Assembly (NCBI GenBank): GCA_000436475.1
Contig: FR886181.1
Location: forward strand, 1-7,780
Length of the DNA: 7,780 nt
Origin: Eubacterium sp. CAG:248
GTDB taxonomy: Bacteria > Bacillota > Clostridia > Lachnospirales > Lachnospiraceae
Direction of reading: 5' to 3'
In this document: piece by piece, positions 1 to 6,496 of the stretch
Position numbering within the stretch: the first letter of the stretch is position 1
How the letters are laid out: every line of letters begins with the position of its first letter
The notes under the pieces: model-generated
What the model was told of the DNA's origin: nothing
Database searches by the model: none
The model's input: the letters and a program-made list of their open reading frames with translations, nothing else
Position numbers and translations under genes: made by a program

Positions 1-11
1 AACAGCAATTT

Positions 12-665
12 CTACTTCACATGCTTAAGATATGCATCCACACTATCATTATCACTTATAACTTTAATGTGCTCATCTGACGAAAATCTATAATCTGCTG
101 AAGGCATTATCTGTACTTCTTCTCCATGCACTATTCCTATAATATTCATCTTATATTTCTTTCTGACATCTGCCTCTCGTATACTCTTGCCGACAAGCTG
201 TGGTATGACAGGCACCTCAAATATGGCATATTCATCAGAAAGCTCTATGTATTCAAACACGTGGCTGCGGCTGTATTTCTTAGCCAGCCTGTATGCTATA
301 TCCCTGTCTGGATATATGACCTCATCGGCTCCATTCTTTAACAGAAGCTTTGCGTGTATATCCCTGCTTGCAACGCTTATAACATGCTTAGCTCCAAGCT
401 CCTTTACAAGACTTGTTGTTTCTATACTGTTCTGAAAATCTTCCGATATACATACTGCTACTGTATCAAAGTTAGATAAGCCAAGATTGTTAAGTACATC
501 TTCATCTGTACAATCGCCTATTCTGGCACTTGTTGCCTTTGACATAAGCTCCCTTATCTTATCCTCATCCCGATCTATTATCATGACCTCATTACCAAGA
601 GCTATAAGCTTCTCAGCAAAATGATGTCCGAACTTGCCTATTCCTATAACTAATATTGTTTTCAT
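12..665 (-). CDS. ktrA: KtrA: cytosolic RCK regulatory subunit of a Ktr potassium uptake system
   Basis: A 217-residue cytosolic protein expected to form the octameric gating ring under the KtrB channel and open or close it on nucleotide binding. Seen: an N-terminal Rossmann fold with GIGKFG at residues 8-13 (GxGxxG) and an acidic residue at the end of strand 2 (IIDRD, D31), which together make the RCK_N/TrkA_N nucleotide site. The C-terminal part from about residue 135 (VIPQLVGKSIREADV onward) matches an RCK_C domain. The length equals single-RCK KtrA; classic TrkA has two RCK pairs and is about twice as long. ATG start with AGAAAGGA 5 bases upstream (671-678); TAG stop at 12-14. It follows ktrB by 85 bp, the usual partner. 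Known for the family: ATP/ADP bind RCK_N, and in several Firmicutes c-di-AMP binds RCK_C; neither was tested here. Confidence 0.95.
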   Translation of the reverse strand: MKTILVIGIGKFGHHFAEKLIALGNEVMIIDRDEDKIRELMSKATSARIGDCTDEDVLNNLGLSNFDTVAVCISEDFQNSIETTSLVKELGAKHVISVASRDIHAKLLLKNGADEVIYPDRDIAYRLAKKYSRSHVFEYIELSDEYAIFEVPVIPQLVGKSIREADVRKKYKMNIIGIVHGEEVQIMPSADYRFSSDEHIKVISDNDSVDAYLKHVK

Positions 666-750
666 ACTATTCCTTTCTTTTTCTAACTATCTGTTACAAT
701 ATGATGTACATTTCAAAAATATATTCAGCCGCATAATAGGATCACTATTA

Positions 751-2100
751 TTAACCTACGCTTACATTTTCCTCTGGATTCATAAGCTTCACCTGTTTTT
801 TGTTGTATGCAAATGAAGAAGCAAATGTTACTGTACCTATTCTTCCTCCAAACATCAGAAGCATTATAACTATCTGCGAGCATGTATTAAGCTGCCTTGT
901 TATTCCTGTTGACAGACCTACTGTTCCGACAGCTGAGAACACTTCAATACACAAATCTTCAAAATTAAAGTTCTGCATTCCACTTATTATGAGCAATGCC
1001 GCAACCGCCATAAACAGATTAAGACCTATAACCATACTTGCCTTTTTTATATCTTCATCCGTAAGTCTTCTTCCATATATATTACATCCAGCTGAATTCC
1101 TTAGATTAGACCATATATACACGATTATGACTACTATAGTTGTTGTCTTGACACCGCCAGCTGTTGAACCAGGGCAGCCTCCTATAAACATGAGTATTAT
1201 TGTAAGAAGCTTGCTTGCCTGTGTCATTGCGCCTAAGTCCACTGTATTGTATCCTGCCGTTCTTGGTGTTACCGCAGCAAAAATTGAAGTTATAAATCTG
1301 TCCTTAAAAGGCATACCTGCTTCAACTCCATTTCTTTCAAACACCATGAACATGATTGTTGGAATAACAACTAATATCATAGAACTTACCACAACTATCT
1401 TTGTATGCAGAGTATATTTTTTAAAATGCAGCTTGTTATGCTTAATGTCTGCCCACACTGTAAATCCAAGACCACCTATAAGTATAAGTGCAATAATTGT
1501 TATGTTAACTACATAATCATCATAATACCCTGACAGCGATGAATATGGCTCATATCTGCCCATAAGGTCAAAGCCAGCGTTACAGAATGCCGTTATTGAA
1601 TGGAATATACTGTTATATATTCCTCTTACAACTCCCATACGTGGAACAAATCTGATTGATAAGAACAATGCTCCTATACATTCAAACACCGCTGTTCCTA
1701 ATATCACATTTTTCATAAGCCTTACTATACCCTTAAGCACATTTGAATTCACACTCTCCTGTATAAGTGTTCTGTTTGCAAGCCCTATCCTTCTGTTAAA
1801 GAAAAGTGCAAAAATCACACCTATCGATATAAATCCAAGACCACCTATCTGAATCATAACAAGTATAACAAGCTGTCCAAATACTGTCCAATAAGAAAAT
1901 GTATCAACAACGACAAGCCCTGTAACACATGTCGAACTTACAGACGTAAATAATGCTTTAATAAACGGTGTCCATTGACCTGTCCTGCTTGATACAGGAA
2001 GCATAAGAAGAATTGTACCTGTTATTATGACCATAAAAAAACCCAGCGCCATAATCTGCGCATGTGAAAGTCTGTTTCTTATTCTGCTGAATATATTCAT
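751..2100 (-). CDS. ktrB: KtrB: TrkH/KtrB-family potassium channel-transporter subunit
   Basis: Integral membrane K+ translocating subunit (449 residues), working with KtrA encoded next. Seen: the four-fold M1-P-M2 repeat of the Trk/Ktr/HKT family, with a filter glycine in each pore loop: STCVTGL (G61), AFCNAGF (G176), TPRTAGY (G283) and GTVGLS (G395). All four are glycine, the pattern of K+-selective members. The glycine/serine-rich gating loop in the third repeat is present as CPGSTAGGVKTT (309-320), and the conserved arginine of the last M2 helix is in GGRIG (R420). The N-terminus is short, as in KtrB. The ATG is preceded by AAGAGG (2111-2116) at 10 bases; a closer GAGG at 2103-2106 leaves only 2 bases and is a poor candidate. 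That RBS lies inside the last unit of a 14-bp tandem repeat. TAA stop at 751-753. Family assignment is very secure. Confidence 0.96.
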   Translation of the reverse strand: MNIFSRIRNRLSHAQIMALGFFMVIITGTILLMLPVSSRTGQWTPFIKALFTSVSSTCVTGLVVVDTFSYWTVFGQLVILVMIQIGGLGFISIGVIFALFFNRRIGLANRTLIQESVNSNVLKGIVRLMKNVILGTAVFECIGALFLSIRFVPRMGVVRGIYNSIFHSITAFCNAGFDLMGRYEPYSSLSGYYDDYVVNITIIALILIGGLGFTVWADIKHNKLHFKKYTLHTKIVVVSSMILVVIPTIMFMVFERNGVEAGMPFKDRFITSIFAAVTPRTAGYNTVDLGAMTQASKLLTIILMFIGGCPGSTAGGVKTTTIVVIIVYIWSNLRNSAGCNIYGRRLTDEDIKKASMVIGLNLFMAVAALLIISGMQNFNFEDLCIEVFSAVGTVGLSTGITRQLNTCSQIVIMLLMFGGRIGTVTFASSFAYNKKQVKLMNPEENVSVG

Positions 2101-2104
2101 TACC

Positions 2105-2216
2105 TCGTTACCTCTTACATCAATCTGTTCACTTCAATCTGTTCACTTCAATCTGCTTACATATATCTGTTTACACTACTCTGCTTACATATATCTGTTC
2201 ACATTTATCCACTCAC
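2105..2216 (-). repeat. Degenerate 14-bp tandem repeat, eight units, between corA and ktrB
   Basis: Reading in 14-base steps gives units at 2105-2118, 2119-2132, 2133-2146, 2147-2160, 2161-2174, 2175-2188, 2189-2202 and 2203-2216. On the minus strand the central units read GTGAACAGATTGAA, GTAAGCAGATTGAA, GTAAACAGATATAT and GTAAGCAGATATAT, so the core is GTRARCAGAT followed by four variable bases. The first unit in transcription order overlaps the corA stop codon (2213-2215). The last, GTAAGAGGTAACGA, carries the ktrB Shine-Dalgarno. The period is not a multiple of three and the array is non-coding. It fills nearly the whole gap. The two outer units are the most diverged. No function can be assigned from sequence. 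Confidence 0.9.
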
Positions 2217-3154
2217 ATCATCTTTTTCTTCTTTAAAAACCACAATACACATACACATATAACAATTATAATACCAACTATAATATAGAACCCATAATGT
2301 GTTGTTGACAATGGCATCCATTTCTCATCAACATTCATACCGTATATACCTGATATAATAGTTGGTATAGCCATAACTATAGTTATTGATGTAAGGATCT
2401 TCATAACATTGTTCAACCTGTTATTAATCACTGATGATAGCAGCTCTCTTGTACCATCAATAATATCCCTGTATATGGATGTCATCTCTATAGCCTGCTG
2501 ATATTCGACTGTTACGTCTTCAAGAAGCTCCATATCCTCTGGATACTGTTCAAGCCTTTTATATCTTCGTAACCGTTCAAGCACTATACTGTTTGACCTT
2601 AGTGATGTTGCAAAATATACAAGCGTTGACTCAAGCTCATGAAGTTCAATAATATCTGTATCATGTGTATCATCACCAACACGTTCTTCTATCTCTGTTC
2701 TCTTCTTGTCTATGCCACGAAGATATGCCTGATATAACATGGCAGAGCGGAACATCATTTCATATATAAAACGCATCTTTTTCTTTGTGCTAAAATCCTT
2801 TAGCTTGTTTCGTACAAAGTACGTAAGAACCGGTGTTTCTTCCCTGCATATGGTGATTATAGCATCATTTTTCAATATTATACCAAGAGGAATAGTTGTA
2901 TACATCTTTTTTTCATGCCTCACCTCCGGCGTTGGAATATCTACAAGTATCAGTGTATATCCGTCTTCCAGACTTATACGTGAACTTTCTTCATCATCAA
3001 GTGCTGTTGCAAGATCATCTGCATCTATATCAAAGTATCCTGAAATAAGCGACAACTCACTGCTTGTTGGATTAACCATATTAATCCAGCAGCCTTCCTC
3101 TATGCTGCCAAGCTTACTAAGTATTTTATTATCGGTCTTATAGATATCTACCAT
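2213..3154 (-). CDS. corA: CorA-family divalent cation (Mg2+/Co2+/Ni2+) channel
   Basis: Homopentameric inner-membrane channel for Mg2+ uptake (Co2+/Ni2+ in some members), 313 residues. Seen: a large charged cytosolic N-terminal domain (about 1-245) rich in acidic residues and long helices (EERVGDDTHDTDIIELHELE, 156-175), then two C-terminal transmembrane helices (about 252-271 and 287-307). The signature YGMN (271-274) closes the first helix, followed by a short outer loop and a basic tail (KKKKMM). Length and architecture are those of a full CorA. Start choice: ATG preceded by a perfect AGGAGG (3161-3166) at 6 bases. It begins 19 bp after the stop of the Cys-rich membrane protein, so both are probably on one transcript. 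The substrate cannot be told from sequence alone. Confidence 0.95.
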   Translation of the reverse strand: MVDIYKTDNKILSKLGSIEEGCWINMVNPTSSELSLISGYFDIDADDLATALDDEESSRISLEDGYTLILVDIPTPEVRHEKKMYTTIPLGIILKNDAIITICREETPVLTYFVRNKLKDFSTKKKMRFIYEMMFRSAMLYQAYLRGIDKKRTEIEERVGDDTHDTDIIELHELESTLVYFATSLRSNSIVLERLRRYKRLEQYPEDMELLEDVTVEYQQAIEMTSIYRDIIDGTRELLSSVINNRLNNVMKILTSITIVMAIPTIISGIYGMNVDEKWMPLSTTHYGFYIIVGIIIVICVCVLWFLKKKKMM

Positions 3155-3173
3155 AATCTACCTCCTAAAATCC

Positions 3174-3371
3174 TCAGCTGTTTTTGCCATCCTTGTCTGA
3201 GGATCCAGCTGTTTTTGCCTCATCTTTACAGTGTGCACGGCATGATGAACAGTTTCCACTACATGTATCACCAAGTCCACTTTCTTTATGTTTAGTTGAT
3301 ACCCATAAAAATGCTACTACTACAAGAAACAGAATAACTGCTCCAAGTATTATATTAATAATTCCTGACAT
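3174..3371 (-). CDS. FeoB-associated Cys-rich membrane protein
   Basis: Small membrane protein of 65 residues. Seen: an N-terminal hydrophobic helix (about residues 4-24, IINIILGAVILFLVVVAFLW), then a soluble tail with four cysteines, C37, C41, C44 and C48 (CSGNCSSCRAHC, CxxxCxxCxxxC), and a charged, low-complexity end. This is the layout of the FeoB-associated family, normally encoded beside ferrous-iron transporter feoB and thought to help iron transfer or cluster binding; the precise role is not established. Start choice: ATG at 3371 has AAGGAGGG (3376-3383) 4 bases upstream. A longer frame from 3407 would add 12 residues but has no ribosome site and places lysine and glutamate before the helix. 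No feoA or feoB lies in the window, so the gene is an orphan between a hydrolase and corA (gaps 35 and 19 bp). Confidence 0.85.
   Translation of the reverse strand: MSGIINIILGAVILFLVVVAFLWVSTKHKESGLGDTCSGNCSSCRAHCKDEAKTAGSSDKDGKNS
3175..3219 (-). repeat. 14-bp direct repeat at the 3' end of the Cys-rich protein gene
   Basis: The plus-strand word CAGCTGTTTTTGCC occurs at 3175-3188 and again at 3206-3219, 31 bp apart. Both copies lie in the coding region but in different frames: on the minus strand the upstream copy is read as Ala-Lys-Thr-Ala and the downstream copy as Gly-Lys-Asn-Ser followed by TGA, so the second copy supplies the stop codon. An 8-bp inverted repeat (3170-3177 with 3197-3204) overlaps it and could fold just before the corA ribosome site. 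Confidence 0.8.
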
Positions 3372-3375
3372 ATGT

Positions 3376-3383
3376 CCCTCCTT
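3376..3383 (-). promoter_or_regulatory. Ribosome binding site that fixes the Cys-rich protein start
   Basis: AAGGAGGG on the minus strand, 4 bases before the ATG ending at 3371. It is the strongest Shine-Dalgarno in this region and lies inside the longer reading frame that starts at 3407, so it favours the shorter 65-residue product. Confidence 0.85.
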
Positions 3384-3406
3384 AATCCAGCAAATCAGCT
3401 GTTGCA

Positions 3407-4504
3407 TTATTTTTCAAGCCTTGCCTTTCCTATCTGGTCAGTAAGCGATAGCAGCATGCTTCTTAGAAGCGTACGACTGTCTTTATCAAGGTTTGCATAT
3501 TGTTTTATAACCTCTCTTGTACTTTTAAATCTGTCTACAGATATATCTGAAAGATTCTTTACACCACATGATGATATAAGTCCGAAAAGCGTTTCCACAA
3601 ACTCACATCTTTTTTCATTATCAACACTGCTTATCCAGCTGCTAAATGCCCTATTAAGCCTTCTACTTTGTGCACTTAATCTTCTTACTGTAACCATATC
3701 TGGTCCTGATACCTGCCATGACATGGCATCATGCTGCATTATTCCAGTCTGTGAGCTTTTTACTATGATATAATCATCATCATGCTCAAGTAACATTCCA
3801 ACAATGGAATTCTCTGGCACAATACTCCTGATATATGGAAGCATTGACTTATATTCCTCACTTTTAATGACTGAAATATCAAATCCCGGACCATCATTAT
3901 TATATACACATTTAATTTTCTTTTTCACACGCTTATTACAGTTAATAGCTGAATATATCGCCAGATTGCCTCCTTTTGAATGTCCACCGACATATAGCCT
4001 GCCTCTTATATATGAACATGTATCATTAAGATATTTAACGGCATCCTCCTGTGATGGCACTGGAGAAATAAAACTCATATTAAAATCCTCTTTCCAGCCA
4101 ACAAGCGTGTCATCAGTTCCCCTGAATGCAACATACGTTAACTGTGGTGTTAATTTAATATGAAATGCTCCAAACTGTTTTTCAAGTGTTTCATCGATTG
4201 TATCTACATAATCTGATAATATAACATCTTTAAAACGTTTTGTACTGGCAGCCTTTTTCATTAGATAAGGTGCATTCTTTATAAAAGATTTATCCCGGCT
4301 TAACTCCTCTTCTGTATGTAAATCAAAAAAAATCTCTGATGCTTTTTTCAAGGTTATGCCTCTGTTCATCTGTAGCGATGGAATAACATCCCTGAAATCA
4401 ACATATGCAAGCTGTGCAAGTATGACATTGTCAACATCATTAAATGGTGACTGTTCAAATGTCAGGTCACCACGCCATTCGAGATAATCCATTACATTTC
4501 CCAT
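3407..4504 (-). CDS. DUF2974 / Mbeg1-like alpha/beta-hydrolase (lipase-like)
   Basis: A 365-residue protein with the features of the lipase-like DUF2974 family. Seen: AFRGTDD (126-132), as in class-3 lipases; the nucleophile elbow GGHSKGG (173-179) with S176; NNDGPGF (202-208), possibly giving the acid (D204); and a histidine in MQHDAMSW (H258) as candidate third triad member. The N-terminal MDYLEWRGDLTFEQSPFN (5-22) is the usual start of these Firmicutes proteins. No signal peptide or clear transmembrane helix is visible, so it is probably cytosolic. Start: ATG at 4504 with GGAAAGGGG 7 bases upstream; the frame continues to a TTG at 4534, but the Shine-Dalgarno would then be inside the gene. 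Substrate unknown; triad residues other than the serine are inferred. It heads the run leading to the ion-transport genes. Confidence 0.85.
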   Translation of the reverse strand: MGNVMDYLEWRGDLTFEQSPFNDVDNVILAQLAYVDFRDVIPSLQMNRGITLKKASEIFFDLHTEEELSRDKSFIKNAPYLMKKAASTKRFKDVILSDYVDTIDETLEKQFGAFHIKLTPQLTYVAFRGTDDTLVGWKEDFNMSFISPVPSQEDAVKYLNDTCSYIRGRLYVGGHSKGGNLAIYSAINCNKRVKKKIKCVYNNDGPGFDISVIKSEEYKSMLPYIRSIVPENSIVGMLLEHDDDYIIVKSSQTGIMQHDAMSWQVSGPDMVTVRRLSAQSRRLNRAFSSWISSVDNEKRCEFVETLFGLISSCGVKNLSDISVDRFKSTREVIKQYANLDKDSRTLLRSMLLSLTDQIGKARLEK

Positions 4505-4642
4505 AACAATACCCCTTTCCTGCCGGATTTTCAACCATTACACCATCATATTATTCATATTTTTGCATATTTTTAAATTCTGAATCATTTAAAATTTTTA
4601 AAGTCATTCAAAAGTCATTTATTTTTCTAATTCATTTGCAAG
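4505..4642 (-). other. AT-rich leader with degenerate short repeats
   Basis: This 138-bp gap separates the small unknown gene from the hydrolase. It is almost pure A/T apart from the ribosome site. Plus-strand AAGTCATT recurs at 4601-4608 and 4612-4619, and related TCATTT and CATATTTTT words recur throughout. An AT-only inverted repeat (TTTTAAAT, 4571-4578, with ATTTAAAA, 4587-4594, 8-base loop) is present. I see no terminator with a GC stem and no promoter close to consensus, so whether a new transcript starts here is open. Confidence 0.5.
4512..4520 (-). promoter_or_regulatory. Ribosome binding site of the lipase-like gene
   Basis: GGAAAGGGG on the minus strand, 7 bases before ATG 4504. 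It decides for this ATG against the in-frame TTG 30 bases upstream. Confidence 0.75.
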
Positions 4643-4870
4643 TTATTTTATATTTTTAAGTTCATTCACAAGCTCAATATCAGATGGCTGCACTTTCATA
4701 TTCGCTGTAACAGGATTTTCACCTGGTTTTGTTATTGTCACTTCTACAATAGTTCCTTCCTGTATCCCTGTAGAAAAACAATAATTCAGAAATGATACAA
4801 ACTTTGGATGTGTACCTGCAAACTTATTCTTTAAACTCATTAATTTCATAATAGAACCTGGATTCATCAT
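4643..4870 (-). CDS. Small conserved-looking protein of unknown function (75 aa)
   Basis: I do not recognise a named family with confidence. Seen: 75 residues, no membrane helix and no cysteine motif (a single Cys). The N-terminal half is basic and helical-looking (IMKLMSLKNKFAGTHPKF, 7-24); the C-terminal half has alternating hydrophobic residues suited to a small beta-barrel (EGTIVEVTITKPGENPVTA, 38-56) and an acidic helix (SDIELVNELKNI). The pattern G-x-x-x-G-T-x-V-E-V-x-x-x-x-P is faintly like the SH3-like FeoA domain, but the FeoA N-terminal signature is absent. Two ATGs are adjacent (4870 and 4867); AGAAAGG (4880-4886) lies 9 bases before the first. TAA stop. Sequence character and the ribosome site support a real gene; similar short proteins seem familiar from Lachnospiraceae, a memory I cannot verify here. 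Confidence 0.75.
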   Translation of the reverse strand: MMNPGSIMKLMSLKNKFAGTHPKFVSFLNYCFSTGIQEGTIVEVTITKPGENPVTANMKVQPSDIELVNELKNIK

Positions 4871-4906
4871 AACATATTACCTTTCTGCTTATCATCTATA
4901 TATGCT

Positions 4907-4921
4907 GCAAATAATATTTGC
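4907..4921. promoter_or_regulatory. Palindrome GCAAAT-AAT-ATTTGC upstream of the small unknown gene
   Basis: A perfect 6-bp inverted repeat with a 3-base centre, 37 bp upstream of the ATG at 4870. Its size and position suit a repressor operator, but no known motif is matched and the element is AT-rich, so the role is a guess. Confidence 0.3.
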
Positions 4922-4954
4922 TGCTGATTGTTTTGTGCTACTCACTCTAACAAT

Positions 4955-4980
4955 CATGCCCGTCTATGAGCGGGTTCATG
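4955..4980 (-). other. Hairpin just after the MATE gene
   Basis: On the plus strand CATG-CCCG, loop TCTATGAG, CGGG, a TT bulge, then CATG. It starts 5 bases past the MATE stop codon and is the only GC-rich stem in this 114-bp gap. No T-run follows on the minus strand, so it is not a standard intrinsic terminator. It could protect the 3' end of the MATE message or act on the downstream gene. Confidence 0.5.
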
Positions 4981-4984
4981 TGGG

Positions 4985-6292
4985 TTAAGACCTTTTGATC
5001 CTGATATTGTTTAATATAATAAATAAAACACATACACAGGTTGTAATACTCTCTGCTGCAGGGAAGCTGCTCCAGACTCCATTCATTCCAAACAGACGCG
5101 ATAAAATAACAGATATCACAACCATAAGAACAAAGCCTCTTAAAACCGAAACAACAAAGGATTCCTTTGCCATCTCCACAGCACTGAAATATCCCGCTGA
5201 TATTATATTAAATCCTGCAAACAAAAATCCTATAAAATATATTCTCATACCTGTATATGCATAACCTGCCAGCTCTACAACTCCTTCACTGTTAAAAAGA
5301 CTTACAAGCTGTCCGGTAAAGCATGCAACTACTGCATACATAACAGCAAATAATGCCACTGATGTAATTATACTATATCTGTAAACTCGTGACACTTCTT
5401 TTTTATTACCTTTACCATATGATTCACTTATCAGAGGTTGTGCTCCCTGCGATATACCATTGAATATAGCTGTGCCGATATAGGCATAATTAGCAACAAC
5501 TCCATATGCCGCAACTCCAATATTTCCGGTAAGTGATAACATAAGCATATTAAATACAGTTGTTGTAACTGCTGATGCCATTTCACCTACAAATGCTGCT
5601 GTGCCAAGCATACATGACTCCCTTAACATTTTAAATGAAGGAAGATGCCATTTGAACACAACTGTATTTTTCTTACCCATAAAATGCGTCATACACACAA
5701 GTATACTGCACACTGGTGATGCTGCTGTAGCCATCGCTGCACCGAGCAGCCCTAGATTCATCGGAAACATAAATATATAGTCAAACACAATATTAAAAAG
5801 ACTTCCAGACAACGTAGCAAGCATTGCCCTTGACGGATCATTGTCATTTCTTACATATGCACTGACTATATAGTTGCACATGAAAAATGGTGTAAACATC
5901 AGAAATGTTCTAGTATAACCTATACCTATGGCTGTAATCTTATCATCCGCTCCCATGATATGCAAAAGCTTATCTGGTGCAAAAATCCCGACAAGTATAA
6001 ATAATATGCTTAAAATGCATGCACACATGATTGAATTAGAAAAATAATCATCTGCATGAGCATCGCCTCTTGCTCTTAATATCTTAAAGCGAATCGCTGA
6101 ACCAACACCCATCATAGAGCCAAATGCAAATATTACACTAAATACCGGAAGAACAAGATTAAGAACCGTAATTCCATCTGCACCAGCATATTTTGATATA
6201 AAAAAAGTATCAGCAACAACATAACATGATATTCCAAGCATACCAAATATATTCTGTGATACATACTTAACAAACTTCTTACCTATACCCAT
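4985..6292 (-). CDS. MATE-family efflux transporter (MepA-like)
   Basis: Polytopic inner-membrane exporter of 435 residues, expected to have 12 transmembrane helices in two bundles and to export drugs or metabolites using a Na+ or H+ gradient. Seen: the family block in the first bundle (VRNDNDPSRAMLAT, 147-160, then LFNIVFDYIFMF, 165-176, and GLLGAAMAT, 181-189), and the second-half block GISQGAQPLISESYGKG (279-295). The N-terminus runs directly into the first helix (SQNIFGMLGISCYVVADTFF). Start choice: ATG at 6292 has GGAG (6299-6302) at 6 bases; the longer frame begins at a TTG (6304) that overlaps this site. TAA stop at 4985-4987. The substrate cannot be inferred; there is no adjacent regulator. 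The leader upstream is long and repeat-rich. Confidence 0.93.
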   Translation of the reverse strand: MGIGKKFVKYVSQNIFGMLGISCYVVADTFFISKYAGADGITVLNLVLPVFSVIFAFGSMMGVGSAIRFKILRARGDAHADDYFSNSIMCACILSILFILVGIFAPDKLLHIMGADDKITAIGIGYTRTFLMFTPFFMCNYIVSAYVRNDNDPSRAMLATLSGSLFNIVFDYIFMFPMNLGLLGAAMATAASPVCSILVCMTHFMGKKNTVVFKWHLPSFKMLRESCMLGTAAFVGEMASAVTTTVFNMLMLSLTGNIGVAAYGVVANYAYIGTAIFNGISQGAQPLISESYGKGNKKEVSRVYRYSIITSVALFAVMYAVVACFTGQLVSLFNSEGVVELAGYAYTGMRIYFIGFLFAGFNIISAGYFSAVEMAKESFVVSVLRGFVLMVVISVILSRLFGMNGVWSSFPAAESITTCVCVLFIILNNIRIKRS

Positions 6293-6298
6293 TTCATT

Positions 6299-6302
6299 CT
6301 CC
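6299..6302 (-). promoter_or_regulatory. Ribosome binding site fixing the MATE start
   Basis: Minus-strand GGAG 6 bases before ATG 6292. The alternative TTG start at 6304 overlaps this motif and has no better site upstream. Confidence 0.7.
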
Positions 6303-6315
6303 AAATCAACATCTT

Positions 6316-6393
6316 ATTCTCATTTAAATTTCTCATTTAAATCTCATATTTATATTTTTTATTCATATTTCTTGTTCAAATTTCTTATTTGAA
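6316..6393 (-). repeat. Degenerate 13-bp tandem repeat, six units, in the MATE leader
   Basis: Reading in 13-base steps gives units 6316-6328, 6329-6341, 6342-6354, 6355-6367, 6368-6380 and 6381-6393. In transcription order (minus strand) they are TTCAAATAAGAAA, TTTGAACAAGAAA, TATGAATAAAAAA, TATAAATATGAGA, TTTAAATGAGAAA and TTTAAATGAGAAT; the consensus is about TTTRAATRAGAAA. The array ends 23 bases before the MATE ATG. The first two units form a perfect 7-bp inverted repeat, TTCAAAT-TTCTT-ATTTGAA (6375-6393 on the plus strand). The period is not a multiple of three, and low AT complexity makes the outer units less certain. Confidence 0.75.
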
Positions 6394-6481
6394 TTTAAAA
6401 CCAAAAGATAATATGTCCTTTTAATCCTTATAATATATTAATTTACATTAATCTGGAAAATAAAGCAATTCTTTTTAAACA
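6394..6481 (-). other. AT-rich stretch upstream of the MATE repeats; weak promoter candidates only
   Basis: About 20% GC by hand count in 6361-6420. The minus strand has several TATTAT/TATAAT-like words (around 6428-6440) but none with a good -35 at 16-18 bases. The best spaced pair is TTGCTT with TAAATT, 17 bases apart. The MATE transcript must start here or upstream, yet no start can be named. Confidence 0.3.
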
Positions 6482-6496
6482 AGAGCGCGAGACGGG
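6482..6496 (-). repeat. 15-bp copy of the tRNA-Gly 3' end (att-like direct repeat)
   Basis: Plus-strand AGAGCGCGAGACGGG at 6482-6496 is identical to 6658-6672, which covers the last bases of tRNA-Gly (3' acceptor strand, discriminator base, part of the T stem) plus two flanking bases. Same orientation, offset 176 bp. The rest of the tRNA body is not duplicated. It resembles the distal attachment-site copy left by tRNA-targeting integrative elements, but no integrase gene is in the window; a partial tRNA duplication is the alternative. Confidence 0.7.

Noticed and set aside
800..1516. 238-residue plus-strand open frame
   Set aside because: It lies fully antisense to ktrB, whose pore motifs are unmistakable; the long frame is a by-product of codon bias.
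2101..2212. Riboswitch or CRISPR array before ktrB
   Set aside because: The repeats are 14 bp, directly adjacent and without spacers, so not CRISPR. No c-di-AMP or Mg2+ riboswitch-like fold could be recognised.
3372..3407. Twelve-residue extension of the Cys-rich protein overlapping the hydrolase stop (TAATG)
   Set aside because: It has no ribosome site, and a strong AAGGAGGG precedes the internal ATG.
4505..4534. Ten-residue N-terminal extension of the lipase-like gene from TTG 4534
   Set aside because: The Shine-Dalgarno for ATG 4504 lies within it, and the family N-terminus begins near that ATG.
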